DNA of 64,000 nucleotides from Candidatus Fimenecus excrementavium (lineage in GTDB: Bacteria > Bacillota > Clostridia > Oscillospirales > Acutalibacteraceae): the NCBI GenBank assembly GCA_018712805.1, contig DVGI01000042.1:1-64000 (forward strand), in the 5' to 3' direction. A program made the translations under genes and the position numbers. The notes under the pieces are model-generated. The model ran no database searches. It was not told the origin of the DNA and saw nothing but the letters and a program-made list of their open reading frames with translations. Shown piece after piece: positions 10,818 to 19,143 of the stretch (within the stretch, counting starts at the first letter, position 1; every line of letters begins with the position of its first letter).

Positions 10818-11540
10818 TTATTCCGGTATGTTGATGCCCGCTTTGCGCGCCTGTTCGTGCTGACGGTTGCGCGGGATTTTATAAAGCCTGCCGTTTTTAC
10901 GGAAATTTGCGCCGGTTTGCTGAAAATGGAACGGAACACCTGCCCGCACACACTGTTCGCGGATATGAAGCACCCAGTCAAAATCGCACACACGCGCGCC
11001 GTCTCCTGACTCCCCGCCGACCGTGACGCACGCAATTTCGGGCGTGAGGTAAGGCGAAAGCGTAATATCCTCCAAAAGCGGAGAACAGACAATTTCCTTT
11101 CGGTTTGCCGGGATTTTCAGAAAATACGGCAGCCGGTAATCGGTGCGGTCCTGATTTTCCACCGTGCAGCAGACAATCACATTGTCGTAGCCGTCGCCCC
11201 AATCGGGCGGTGCACACTCTAAAAAGCGGTCAATGCGCTTGGTGATAAATAAAAAGGTGCAGTCACTGCGCTCGCGCATCATCGCCCACGCTTCGGCCCG
11301 CCAGGCGTCCGCCTCTTCTAACAGGAAGTCGGACGTAAAGCAGGTGTAAATCAGCGTGCCGCTTTCGACTTTATAGCGCCCCTGCCTGTCCTTTTTGACC
11401 GGCAGGCGGAAATTCTGCGTTTTGCGCACTTCGGCGCTGTCGCGCTCATATTTCGCGTCGATGCGGTACACATAGCAATGTTTGCATCCGGCGCTGAGTT
11501 TTCGGCAACCGTGCCAGGGGTTCCACGTCACGGAGCGCAT
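10818..11540 (-). CDS. DUF5131 family protein (phage Gp37/Gp68-like)
   Basis: A 240-residue protein of the DUF5131 (Gp37Gp68-like) family. It opens with TWNPWHGCRKLSAGCKHCY, the cysteine cluster typical of the family, which resembles a radical-SAM iron-sulphur site and whose biochemical role is not established. Other family blocks are FITKR and GGESG. AGGAGGC lies before the ATG. Only 24 bases separate it from the pyruvate kinase stop, with no terminator between, so the two are probably cotranscribed. The family is common in phages and mobile elements, so the placement behind a glycolytic gene is unusual. Confidence 0.85.
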   Translation of the reverse strand: MRSVTWNPWHGCRKLSAGCKHCYVYRIDAKYERDSAEVRKTQNFRLPVKKDRQGRYKVESGTLIYTCFTSDFLLEEADAWRAEAWAMMRERSDCTFLFITKRIDRFLECAPPDWGDGYDNVIVCCTVENQDRTDYRLPYFLKIPANRKEIVCSPLLEDITLSPYLTPEIACVTVGGESGDGARVCDFDWVLHIREQCVRAGVPFHFQQTGANFRKNGRLYKIPRNRQHEQARKAGINIPE

Positions 11541-11564
11541 AAAAAAGCCTCCTGAAACAAAAGG

Positions 11565-12983
11565 TTACAGTTTTTCGACCTTTAACATATTGGTGGTGCC
11601 GGAAATGCCGAGCGGGATTCCCGCCGTAATGACCACCGTGTCGCCTTTGTGAACCAAATCGTGTTGTTTGGCAACGTCGACCGCGTGTGAGAACAGTTCG
11701 TCGGTGTTTTTCTTTTCGTCGCACATCAGCGGCACAACGCCCCACGACATGCTCATTTGGCGGCAGACGGTTTCACTGGTCGTGCAGCCGACAATCATCG
11801 CCTGCGGGCGGTGCTTGGAAATCATGCGCGCGGTGGAACCGCTTTTGGTAACGGTGATAATCGCTTTTGCGCCGAGGTCGTGCGCCGTGGTGACGGTCGC
11901 GTGGGAAATGGCGCTTGTAATATCTTTGTCGGTATCTTTCGCGAAGACCTTAAACTGGGTGACATAGTCAATTTGCTCTTCGGTCGTTTCGGCAATCAGC
12001 GCCATCGTGCGGACAACTTCCACCGGGTGCGCACCCGCCGCCGTTTCGCCGGACAGCATAATGGCCGAAGTACCGTCATAAATCGCGTTTGCGACGTCGG
12101 TAATTTCCGCACGCGTCGGGCGGGGGTTGGTAATCATTGACTCGAGCATTTGCGTCGCGGTAATCACCTGTTTGCCGGCGCGGTAAGCCTTGGTAATGAT
12201 TCTTTTCTGAATGGACGGAATTTTTTCAAACGGAATTTCAACGCCCATATCGCCGCGGGCAACCATCACGCCGTCCGCCGCTTCGATAATTTCATCAATG
12301 TTGTTGACGCCGTCCATATTTTCAATTTTCGCAATAATGCGCACCGACCGCCAACCGAGAGAGTTCGTGAATTTGCGCAGATACGCCACATCCGCCGCCG
12401 AACGGACGAACGACGCAGCGATAAAATCAAAGCCCAGCTTTGCGCCGAATTCCAAATCGGACATATCGCGTTCGGAAAGATAGGGCATGGAAAGCTCGAC
12501 GCCGGGGACGTTGACGCCTTTGTTGTTCGAAAGCGTGCCGCCGTCGGTCACTTCGCAAACGATGTCGGTATCGGTAATCTTTTTGACGACCATGGCGACA
12601 AGACCATCGTTGATTAAAATCGTTGTGCCGACAGACACGTCGCCGGGCAGGTCTTTAAAGGAAATGGACGCGATTTGATTGTCGCACTCCACGTCGCGGG
12701 TCGTTAAGGTGTAAGTGTCGCCTTCATAAATTTCGACCGGCTTGTTATCTTTAAAAAGCCCCAGTCGAATTTCAGGGCCCTTGGTGTCAAGCATGGTTGC
12801 GACGGGAAGCCCCAGTTTTTCACGCACGCGCACAACCTCTTGAAAGCGCTTTTGGTGCACATCATAGGTCGCGTGGGAAAAATTGAAGCGCGCCACGTTC
12901 ATGCCGGCGAGCATCATATTTTCGAGGACACCGGCTTTGTCTGTTGCCGGCCCCACCGTACAAATAATTTTTGTTTTTCGCAT
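11565..12983 (-). CDS. pyk: Pyruvate kinase
   Basis: A 472-residue pyruvate kinase, converting phosphoenolpyruvate and ADP to pyruvate and ATP. Seen: N-terminal RKTKIICTVGPA, the barrel motif ARFNFSHA, the catalytic region FIAASFVRS with IAKIEN, MVARGDMGVE, and TATQMLESM. The C-terminal PEP-utiliser-like extra domain of Bacillus and many Clostridia (which gives about 585 residues) is absent; this is the short form. The start at 12983 follows GGAAGGTGA with normal spacing, while an in-frame GTG at 12992 sits on the ribosome binding site. First gene of a probable pair with DUF5131. Confidence 0.96.
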   Translation of the reverse strand: MRKTKIICTVGPATDKAGVLENMMLAGMNVARFNFSHATYDVHQKRFQEVVRVREKLGLPVATMLDTKGPEIRLGLFKDNKPVEIYEGDTYTLTTRDVECDNQIASISFKDLPGDVSVGTTILINDGLVAMVVKKITDTDIVCEVTDGGTLSNNKGVNVPGVELSMPYLSERDMSDLEFGAKLGFDFIAASFVRSAADVAYLRKFTNSLGWRSVRIIAKIENMDGVNNIDEIIEAADGVMVARGDMGVEIPFEKIPSIQKRIITKAYRAGKQVITATQMLESMITNPRPTRAEITDVANAIYDGTSAIMLSGETAAGAHPVEVVRTMALIAETTEEQIDYVTQFKVFAKDTDKDITSAISHATVTTAHDLGAKAIITVTKSGSTARMISKHRPQAMIVGCTTSETVCRQMSMSWGVVPLMCDEKKNTDELFSHAVDVAKQHDLVHKGDTVVITAGIPLGISGTTNMLKVEKL

Positions 12984-13034
12984 ATCAATCACCTTCCGGG
13001 GAAACAGAAAATTTAAGCAATTTCAAATCTTCCT

Positions 13035-13063
13035 CATATATAGGATATAGCAAAATTTGTCAA
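13035..13063 (-). promoter_or_regulatory. Promoter of pyk
   Basis: Minus strand TTGACA (13058-13063), 17-base spacer, TATATG (13035-13040), about 50 bases before the start. The -10 box is imperfect; a second TTGACG lies a few bases upstream. Confidence 0.5.
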
Positions 13064-13178
13064 TCGTCAATGTGAAAACTGCAAATTCAAACGCCCTTTT
13101 CCCATATTATCCCTAATGCACAGCATTTTAGCCGTTCGGCGTTGATTTTTGTGCGTTTTTCGCCTTAAAAACCACACT

Positions 13179-14417
13179 TTATTTATACATAGCGCCCGGT
13201 AAAACCGCGTGGTCGGGCTTATAATCCGGCATGGTGTTTTCCAAAAGCAGGCAGGCGTTAAAAATCCCCTTTTTACCGTATTTTTGACGGATGCGCAAAA
13301 CCGTTTCATCGATTTTCTGCTGCCGTTCGTGTCGGGCAAAATCCGAAAACAAATCGGTTTGCACCGGCGCTGACGACGGCACAAGATTGATAGCGCGCAC
13401 GGTCACCGAGCGCACCTTTCGCTCCCAGCGGTAGGCGTTATGAAACAACGTCAGCGCGCCGGAGGCGATTTCAAACGCGCTTTGCGTCGGCAGCGGCAGC
13501 GGCGTTTGAAACTGGCGGACAAATAAATCGCTGTTTTTAATGCCAATCTGCACCGCGGTCGCCGCCAGCTTTTCGCCGTAAAGCCGCCGGCCGATTTCCT
13601 GGGTGAGCGCGAGCATCACAAGCCACACCTCGTGCTCATTTTCAAGGTCGCGCACACAGGTTGTGCCGTGGCCGATGCTTTTGGAAACCGGCGTGAATCC
13701 GTCAGGTTTGACGCGCGCATCATCAAGCCCGTTGGCATATTTCCAAAGCTCCAGCCCCATTTTGCCGAACACAGCCTGTAAGAAGTCACGGTCGCACGCC
13801 GCAAGCTGGCCTATGGTATGCACGCCGAAGTTCGAGAGTTTTCGAACGGTGGCGCGCCCGCACCCGAGCATGGCGCTCGCCGGCAGATTCCAGATTTTTT
13901 CGCGGAAACCCGACTGCGGAATGACGGTGACGGCGTCCGGCTTTTTGAGGTCGGAACCGAGTTTTGCAAACACCTTATTAAACGAAACACCAACCGAAAC
14001 CGTTATTCCGAGTTCTTTGCGCACGCGGTTTCGGATTTCTTCGGCAATCGTTTTGCCGGAACCGAACAGCTGCCCGGAGCCGGTCACGTCCAGCCAGCAT
14101 TCGTCCAGCCCGAACGGCTCGATTTCGTCGGTGTAGCGGCGGTAAATATCCTGCACGTAGCCGGAATACAGCGTGTAGCGGTCAAAATGCGGCGGGACAA
14201 CGATTAAATCCCGGCACTTTTGCCGCGCCTGCCAAATGGCTTCGCCGGTCGTCACCCCGCAGCGTTTCGCCTGTTCGGATTTTGCCAAAATGATGCCGTG
14301 CCGCATTTCCACACTCCCGCCCACCGCGACAGGTTTGCCGCGCAAAGACGGGTCGTAAAGGCACTCAATGGAAGCGTAGCAGTTGTTAATATCGCTGTGG
14401 AGAATTGCCCGTTCCAC
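13179..14417 (-). CDS. dinB: DNA polymerase IV, Y-family translesion polymerase
   Basis: A 412-residue Y-family DNA polymerase. Catalytic carboxylates are in HSDINNCYASIE (near residue 8) and LDECWLDVT (near 104). Further family blocks are SVGVSFNKVFAKLGSDLKKPD and the helix-hairpin-helix region around LGCGRATVRKLSNFGV. It lacks the steric-gate pair DMDAFYA of classic DinB, reading DINNCYA, a form seen in a subgroup of firmicute polymerases. No beta-clamp motif is obvious at the C-terminus. The GTG at 14417 is chosen for the AAGGAAGGG upstream; longer readings run through the promoter and LexA boxes. Strongly predicted to be SOS-induced. Confidence 0.92.
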   Translation of the reverse strand: MERAILHSDINNCYASIECLYDPSLRGKPVAVGGSVEMRHGIILAKSEQAKRCGVTTGEAIWQARQKCRDLIVVPPHFDRYTLYSGYVQDIYRRYTDEIEPFGLDECWLDVTGSGQLFGSGKTIAEEIRNRVRKELGITVSVGVSFNKVFAKLGSDLKKPDAVTVIPQSGFREKIWNLPASAMLGCGRATVRKLSNFGVHTIGQLAACDRDFLQAVFGKMGLELWKYANGLDDARVKPDGFTPVSKSIGHGTTCVRDLENEHEVWLVMLALTQEIGRRLYGEKLAATAVQIGIKNSDLFVRQFQTPLPLPTQSAFEIASGALTLFHNAYRWERKVRSVTVRAINLVPSSAPVQTDLFSDFARHERQQKIDETVLRIRQKYGKKGIFNACLLLENTMPDYKPDHAVLPGAMYK

Positions 14418-14448
14418 GAAAATCCCTTCCTTGTTGTTTGATAAAATA

Positions 14449-14460
14449 GAACAAATGTTC
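14449..14460. promoter_or_regulatory. LexA (SOS) box 2
   Basis: GAAC-AAAT-GTTC, a perfect palindrome of the gram-positive LexA form GAAC-N4-GTTC, positioned at the predicted start of transcription of dinB. Confidence 0.85.
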
Positions 14461-14466
14461 GTATTT

Positions 14467-14495
14467 AGTATATAGAACATTTGTTCTGTTGTCAA
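14467..14495 (-). promoter_or_regulatory. Promoter of dinB
   Basis: Minus strand TTGACA (14490-14495), 17-base spacer, TATACT (14467-14472). One LexA box fills the spacer and the other lies just downstream of the -10 box. Confidence 0.85.
14475..14486. promoter_or_regulatory. LexA (SOS) box 1
   Basis: GAAC-ATTT-GTTC, the gram-positive LexA palindrome, lying between the -35 and -10 boxes of the dinB promoter, 26 bases from box 2. Confidence 0.88.
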
Positions 14496-14544
14496 CAGGA
14501 AGTTTGTGGAAAGCACACTTTGTGTCCACCTTTTCGGACTTTGC

Positions 14545-14585
14545 AAAAGAAAAACACGGGCACGCAAAACGCGCACCCGTGCGAA
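14545..14585 (-). terminator. Terminator of the GH27 gene
   Basis: CACGGG (14555-14560) pairs with CCCGTG (14576-14581), extended by CACGC/GCGCA with one mismatch. The A-rich run at 14545-14554 gives a U tract in the minus-strand transcript. Confidence 0.7.
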
Positions 14586-14600
14586 AATACAGATAGAAAA

Positions 14601-16319
14601 TTATTCGGCTTTCACGCGATAGACCTTAACGCCGTGCGCCGGAACGGTCGCCGAAACAACGTCCGCGGTCTGCAGGGTGGTTTCGTCCCAAAGCTCCGTG
14701 CAGGTATAGTTCTTAGACGTGGGCAGCCCCGCAAAGGTCATGCCGGCAATTTTGGAAAGCGACGCTTCCATGTGCATCGGCTTCGGCGCTTTGTTGAACA
14801 GGCACAGCGCGATTTCGCCGTTTTCCAACGGCTTTACAAGCACGTCGGAAAGCCCGTTGGTTTTCACGCGGCGGCAGGGCATACATTTTCTGTCCTGGTC
14901 GACGGCTATGAGCGCTTTGTTGGTCAAAATCTGCAAAACCGGATTGCTTGTGTCCGCCGAGCCGTCAGGCTTTAAGAACGTCCGCAGGTCATTGCCCAAA
15001 ATCAAGGGTGATGCCATCATGCACCAAAGGGTGAAATGCGCCTTATTTTCGTCGAGCGTCAAGTTGCCGTTGCCGACTTCGAGCATATCGGGGTCGTTGT
15101 AAGCCCCGACGCCGGCGAATTTATAAAGCCGGACGTTGGCTTCGTAAATCCCGACAATTGACGCCCATTTCGGCATAATATCGGGTGTTGTTCGCCAAAG
15201 GTTGCCCGCTTCGGCGCCCCAGCGCCACGGCTTGTTGCGGCCCCACTCGCAAATGGAGAACACAATCGGCTTTTCGGGCGTGCCGGTGCGCTCCGCCTGC
15301 AATTTGGTGGCACGTTTTAACTCTTTGCCCATATTGATATACTGTGTGGCGGCGCTGTCCATTGTAGACGCAATCGGATTGCGGATTTCAATCGTATTGT
15401 CGCCGGCCTGCAGGCGGATTTTCACCTGCAATCTGCCCGAACGGCTCCACGCGCGTGTGGGCGGGAAAATAATCGGATACTTATCCTTGCCGTTTACGGT
15501 AATCTCGGCATATTTTTCGGTTTTGCCGTTTTTGCGAAGGACGATGGTCAGCACATATTCCGCGGTTTCCGGCACGGAAACGAAGCTGAATTTCACCGCG
15601 CCGAGGTTGCTGTCGAGGCGGGTGATATAGCTGCCGTATTTGTCCTCCACAATTTTCGCGTCGCCGTAAAGCTCGCCGTTTTCGGCTTCTAAGACAATTT
15701 CTTCCTGTAAGCCGGCGCCGTCAATGCAAAGCTTATCAATATAGGGCGCTTTGCTCGGAATCGGCACGTTGTGGCAGAAGTCGTATTTGAAATATTCAAT
15801 CCCCCACTCGGCAAAGGTCTCGGCGTCGGTGCGCTCGTGGCCGAGCGACGCCGGCAAATCTTCGCAGGTCAGCGTGCCGTTAGAAGAGTAAATACCCGCT
15901 TTAAAGCCCTTTTCGTTGAGCTGACGCACAAGCGCGGGAATCCCGTTGGGGAAAGTTGTCAAATCCCCTTGCAGGCGGCCGTTTTCGTCGCGCAGGGAAC
16001 TGTGCCAGCAGTCGTCCAGATTGACATAGCCGTAGCCGGCTTCCAAAAGTCCGCTTTTGCGCATCGCGTCGGCCATTTCCAAAATCAGCTTTTCGTTGAT
16101 GTCGCCGTGAAACGCATTCCAGCTTGACCAGCCCATCGGCGGGGTCAGCGCAACGCCGTTGTCATACATCGAGCCGGAACGGATATGGACGTCGGTTTTG
16201 GCGATTGCCTTTTTTACTTCGCAAACCGGGCAGATATTTCTTTTTTTCATTGCCGCCACGGATGCGGCAACGGCACCGGCGGTCGCCACAAGCGCCACGG
16301 AAAAGAGTTTGTCTAACAT
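14601..16319 (-). CDS. Alpha-galactosidase, GH27, with inserted carbohydrate-binding domain
   Basis: A 572-residue GH27 enzyme, expected to release terminal alpha-galactose. A hydrophobic segment at residues 4-24 is a signal anchor, followed by a short KKRNICPVCEVKK patch with a CPVC pair. The catalytic barrel starts at TPPMGWSSWN (59-68). The nucleophile is Asp180 in YFKYDFC, and the acid/base by homology with human alpha-galactosidase A is Asp380 in WRTTPDI. Between them, residues about 205-316 form a beta-rich domain of CBM35/CBM6 character (VLEAENGELYG, then GDNTIEI), inserted into the barrel. AGGAGGC precedes the ATG at 16319; a longer reading from 16358 lacks one. It follows the ispH terminator and has no clear promoter of its own. 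Confidence 0.9.
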   Translation of the reverse strand: MLDKLFSVALVATAGAVAASVAAMKKRNICPVCEVKKAIAKTDVHIRSGSMYDNGVALTPPMGWSSWNAFHGDINEKLILEMADAMRKSGLLEAGYGYVNLDDCWHSSLRDENGRLQGDLTTFPNGIPALVRQLNEKGFKAGIYSSNGTLTCEDLPASLGHERTDAETFAEWGIEYFKYDFCHNVPIPSKAPYIDKLCIDGAGLQEEIVLEAENGELYGDAKIVEDKYGSYITRLDSNLGAVKFSFVSVPETAEYVLTIVLRKNGKTEKYAEITVNGKDKYPIIFPPTRAWSRSGRLQVKIRLQAGDNTIEIRNPIASTMDSAATQYINMGKELKRATKLQAERTGTPEKPIVFSICEWGRNKPWRWGAEAGNLWRTTPDIMPKWASIVGIYEANVRLYKFAGVGAYNDPDMLEVGNGNLTLDENKAHFTLWCMMASPLILGNDLRTFLKPDGSADTSNPVLQILTNKALIAVDQDRKCMPCRRVKTNGLSDVLVKPLENGEIALCLFNKAPKPMHMEASLSKIAGMTFAGLPTSKNYTCTELWDETTLQTADVVSATVPAHGVKVYRVKAE

Positions 16320-16340
16320 AAAAACGCCTCCTGTCTTTCT

Positions 16341-16376
16341 AAAAAAGGGGACAAGCACGAACCTGTCCCCTTTTGG
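16341..16376 (-). terminator. Terminator of the cmk-plsC-ispH operon
   Basis: AAAAGGGGACA (16343-16353) pairs with TGTCCCCTTTT (16364-16374). It stands between ispH-S1 and the GH27 gene on the same strand. Confidence 0.85.
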
Positions 16377-16400
16377 ATCTGTATTTGGTTTTTCAGCAGA

Positions 16401-18509
16401 TTATTCTGCGGTTTCTTCCGCGGGCGCTGCTTCTTCAGCAGGCGCAGCTTCTTCGGCGGGAGCAGCTTCTTCAGCGGTTTCTTCCGCCTTTGCCTGCGCT
16501 GCAAGCTCGTCAATGGAGACCGGCTCACCGTCTTTGGTTTCGACAGCCGGCGGATCCAAAAGCGCTTTCATAGAAAGGCTGACGCGCTTTTTGTCGAAGT
16601 CGATGTCCAAAATCTTGACCTGCACTTCGTCACCGATTTTCAGCACTTCTGCCGGGTTGCCGATGTGGCTGTGAGAGATTTCGGAAATGTGGATAAGACC
16701 GTCAATGCCCGGAATGACGGAAGCGAACGCGCCGAACGTCGTAAGGCCGACGATTTTTGCAGTCACTACGGAGCCGACCGGATAATCGCGTTTGAGAATT
16801 TCCCACGGATTGTCTTCAGCTTTCTTGTAGCCGAGCGAAATTTTCTTGTTTTCACGGTCAAGCGCCTTTATGTAGACCTGCACCGTGTCACCGACGGAAA
16901 CCACGTCAGACGGATGTTTGATGCGGCTCCAGGATAGCTCGGAAATGTGAATCATACCGTCCACGCCGCCGATGTCGACGAATGCGCCGTAGCTCGTGAG
17001 CGAACGCACCGTGCCGGTATAAGTCTGGCCTTCTTCAGCCTGTGCCCAGAAAGCCTCTTCCGCAGCTGCGCGGGCTTCTTTGTAAGCGGCACGGACAGAG
17101 CCGACAACTCTTTTTCTTCTTCTGTCGACTTCAATGATTTTGAACTGGACGGTCTTGCCGACCATATCTTCCAGCGAATCGCTGCGGCTGATTTTTGCAA
17201 GCGACGCGGGGATAAACACGCGAATGCCGTTGTACTGGACAAACAGGCCTTTGCCGTCGCCGACAACGCCGGTCACTTTGCCTTCCACAGTCGCATCGTT
17301 GTCTTCGGAAAGCTCGTCCCAAGCTTTAATTGCATCGTAACGCTTTTTGGAAAGCACAACCGTGCCTTCGACGTCGTTGGTCTTCATGATAATCAGGTTC
17401 AGTTCGTCGCCGACCTTGACTTCTTTGGTCATATCCACAGTGGGGTCATTGCTGTACTCCGCGGCGGAGACATAGCCGGTGTGTTTTCTGCCGGCGATTT
17501 CGACCTGAATTTCGGTCGGTGTGACCGCAACAACATGGCCAACTACTTTTTGGTCGGAACTTGTATCTATATATTCCTCAAGCATATCGGCAAAGCTGGT
17601 TGCTTCAGAAGATGCTGCAGTTTCCTCCTTTTCAACTAATTCTGCCTTCGTTTGTTCAAGATTCTCGGACATTGTGTTTAGTACCTCCTTAATTATACTG
17701 TCGGGCGTTGACGCACCCGCAGTAACACCGACTGCTGCGAACGGCGACAGGTCAATGTCATGTAACTCCTGTGCAGTTTCTATCAGAAAAGTCGGGCAAT
17801 TTTCAGCGCAGACGGCTTTGAGCTTGGCGGTGTTGGAACTTTGCCGGCCGCCGATAATAATCATGGCGTCGTTTGCCATGGAAAGCGCCTGTGCTTCAGA
17901 CTGCCTTTCTTCAGTCGCACTACATATTGTATCAAAAATTACGGCATTTGTATATACCATTTTTATTTTTTTTACACATTTTTCAAAAGATTTTATGCTG
18001 AAAGTGGTCTGTGCAACCAAAATGATTCCGTTTTTATCTAAATCCGGGTGAGATTTTATAAGTTCCTCAAGTTCCTCGTAAGTATTAAAGACAAAAGAAC
18101 GGCCGTTGCAGTAGCTGCGAATGCCGATCACTTCCGGGTGCGCCTTATCCCCCGCTATCAGCGTAACGTTTTCGGGCGTGGAATTTTCGCGCACGATTTT
18201 GTGGATTTTCGTCACAAACGGGCAGGTCGCGTTGCAGATGCGAACGGACATCGCCTCAATTTCCTGCAAAATCTTTTTCGGGACACCGTGGGTGCGCACA
18301 ACCAAGGTTTCGTCCGGCGCACACTCCGACGGGTGTTCAATGACGCGGACGCCGTGGCTTTCAAAATAGGAAATGACCTGCGGATTATGGATAATCGGCC
18401 CTAAAGTGCAGGCTTTTTCGCCTTTTTCAACCATTTCTTTTAACAGGTTGACGGCGCGGTTGACACCGAAGCAAAAACCCGCGGTTTTGGCAAGCGTTAT
18501 TTTTTGCAA
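16401..18509 (-). CDS. ispH: IspH (HMBPP reductase) fused to four S1 RNA-binding domains
   Basis: A 702-residue fusion. Residues 1-285 are 4-hydroxy-3-methylbut-2-enyl diphosphate reductase, the last step of the MEP isoprenoid pathway. Visible are AGFCFGVNRAV with the first cluster Cys, GPIIHNPQV, THG, CNATCPFV with the second Cys, and the third Cys in DTICSATEERQ. After a linker, four S1 domains run from about 310 to 650. The last two are the best (YGAFVDIGGVDGMIHISELSW; FGAFASVIPGIDGLIHISEISH), as in ribosomal protein S1. The C-terminus is a Glu/Ala/Pro repeat. The fusion is known in Clostridia. The start is TTG at 18509, preceded by GGAGGAAGG and overlapping the end of plsC by 13 bases. 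Confidence 0.94.
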   Translation of the reverse strand: MQKITLAKTAGFCFGVNRAVNLLKEMVEKGEKACTLGPIIHNPQVISYFESHGVRVIEHPSECAPDETLVVRTHGVPKKILQEIEAMSVRICNATCPFVTKIHKIVRENSTPENVTLIAGDKAHPEVIGIRSYCNGRSFVFNTYEELEELIKSHPDLDKNGIILVAQTTFSIKSFEKCVKKIKMVYTNAVIFDTICSATEERQSEAQALSMANDAMIIIGGRQSSNTAKLKAVCAENCPTFLIETAQELHDIDLSPFAAVGVTAGASTPDSIIKEVLNTMSENLEQTKAELVEKEETAASSEATSFADMLEEYIDTSSDQKVVGHVVAVTPTEIQVEIAGRKHTGYVSAAEYSNDPTVDMTKEVKVGDELNLIIMKTNDVEGTVVLSKKRYDAIKAWDELSEDNDATVEGKVTGVVGDGKGLFVQYNGIRVFIPASLAKISRSDSLEDMVGKTVQFKIIEVDRRRKRVVGSVRAAYKEARAAAEEAFWAQAEEGQTYTGTVRSLTSYGAFVDIGGVDGMIHISELSWSRIKHPSDVVSVGDTVQVYIKALDRENKKISLGYKKAEDNPWEILKRDYPVGSVVTAKIVGLTTFGAFASVIPGIDGLIHISEISHSHIGNPAEVLKIGDEVQVKILDIDFDKKRVSLSMKALLDPPAVETKDGEPVSIDELAAQAKAEETAEEAAPAEEAAPAEEAAPAEETAE
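16424..16477. repeat. Three 18-bp repeats encoding an EEAAPA tail
   Basis: Three diverged copies of an 18-base unit (16424-16441, 16442-16459, 16460-16477) encode the EEAAPA repeats that end the IspH-S1 protein. Such a tract is prone to copy-number change. Confidence 0.8.
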
Positions 18510-19141
18510 TGTCCTTCCTCCCAAAGGGCGGTGATTTCGCCCATAATGCGGCGCGCGGCATTTTTCAGCTCGGCGGAATGCCCCTCTTCGGTGAAGCCGA
18601 ATTCCTCGTTTTTAATGAGTTTGCCGAAGCGAATCGTCACCTTAGTGCCGCGTTTATATTGTGTATCCGTATAAATCGAAACCGGCAAAACGTCGGCGCC
18701 GGTCTGTTTGGCAATGAGCGCCACGCCGGATTTTGCGCGGCCGGGTTTATAATCTTTCGAGCGCGTGCCCTCTGGAAAAATGCCGAGCACATAGCCTTTT
18801 TTGATGAGATTTTCGGCGAAATGAATCGACGCCATATCCCCTTTTCCGCGTTCGACCGGGAAAGCGTTTAAATGCGTCAAGAATTTGCCGAGCGCCTTGT
18901 TTTCAAACAACTCCTCTTTCGCCATGAAATGAATGACCCGCACGCCGGCACCGCCGAGCGCGATGGGGTCAAATATGTTGACGTGGTTGCACGCAAGAAT
19001 AAAGCCGCCCTCTTTCGGGATATTTTCCCGCCCGATATAATCGCAGCGCTGCACGGTTTTGCAGACGATTGCCGCCGCCGGGCGGAACAGGGAATACAGC
19101 TTATATTCTTTTACTTTTGAAAAATCATATCCGGAACTCAT
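18497..19141 (-). CDS. plsC: 1-acyl-sn-glycerol-3-phosphate acyltransferase
   Basis: A 214-residue membrane-associated acyltransferase that makes phosphatidic acid from lysophosphatidic acid. Motif I is NHVNIFDP (the NHX4D block, near 52-57) and motif III is FPEGTRS. Length matches firmicute PlsC. It starts 2 bases after the cmk stop and overlaps the ispH start, so cmk-plsC-ispH-S1 is one transcription unit, an order repeatedly seen in Clostridia. Confidence 0.93.
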   Translation of the reverse strand: MSSGYDFSKVKEYKLYSLFRPAAAIVCKTVQRCDYIGRENIPKEGGFILACNHVNIFDPIALGGAGVRVIHFMAKEELFENKALGKFLTHLNAFPVERGKGDMASIHFAENLIKKGYVLGIFPEGTRSKDYKPGRAKSGVALIAKQTGADVLPVSIYTDTQYKRGTKVTIRFGKLIKNEEFGFTEEGHSAELKNAARRIMGEITALWEEGHCKK

Positions 19142-19143
19142 GG

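Noticed and set aside
13067-13384. 105-codon minus-strand frame overlapping the 3' end of dinB
   Set aside because: Basic, low-complexity translation without a start signal; the dinB frame carries family motifs to its end.
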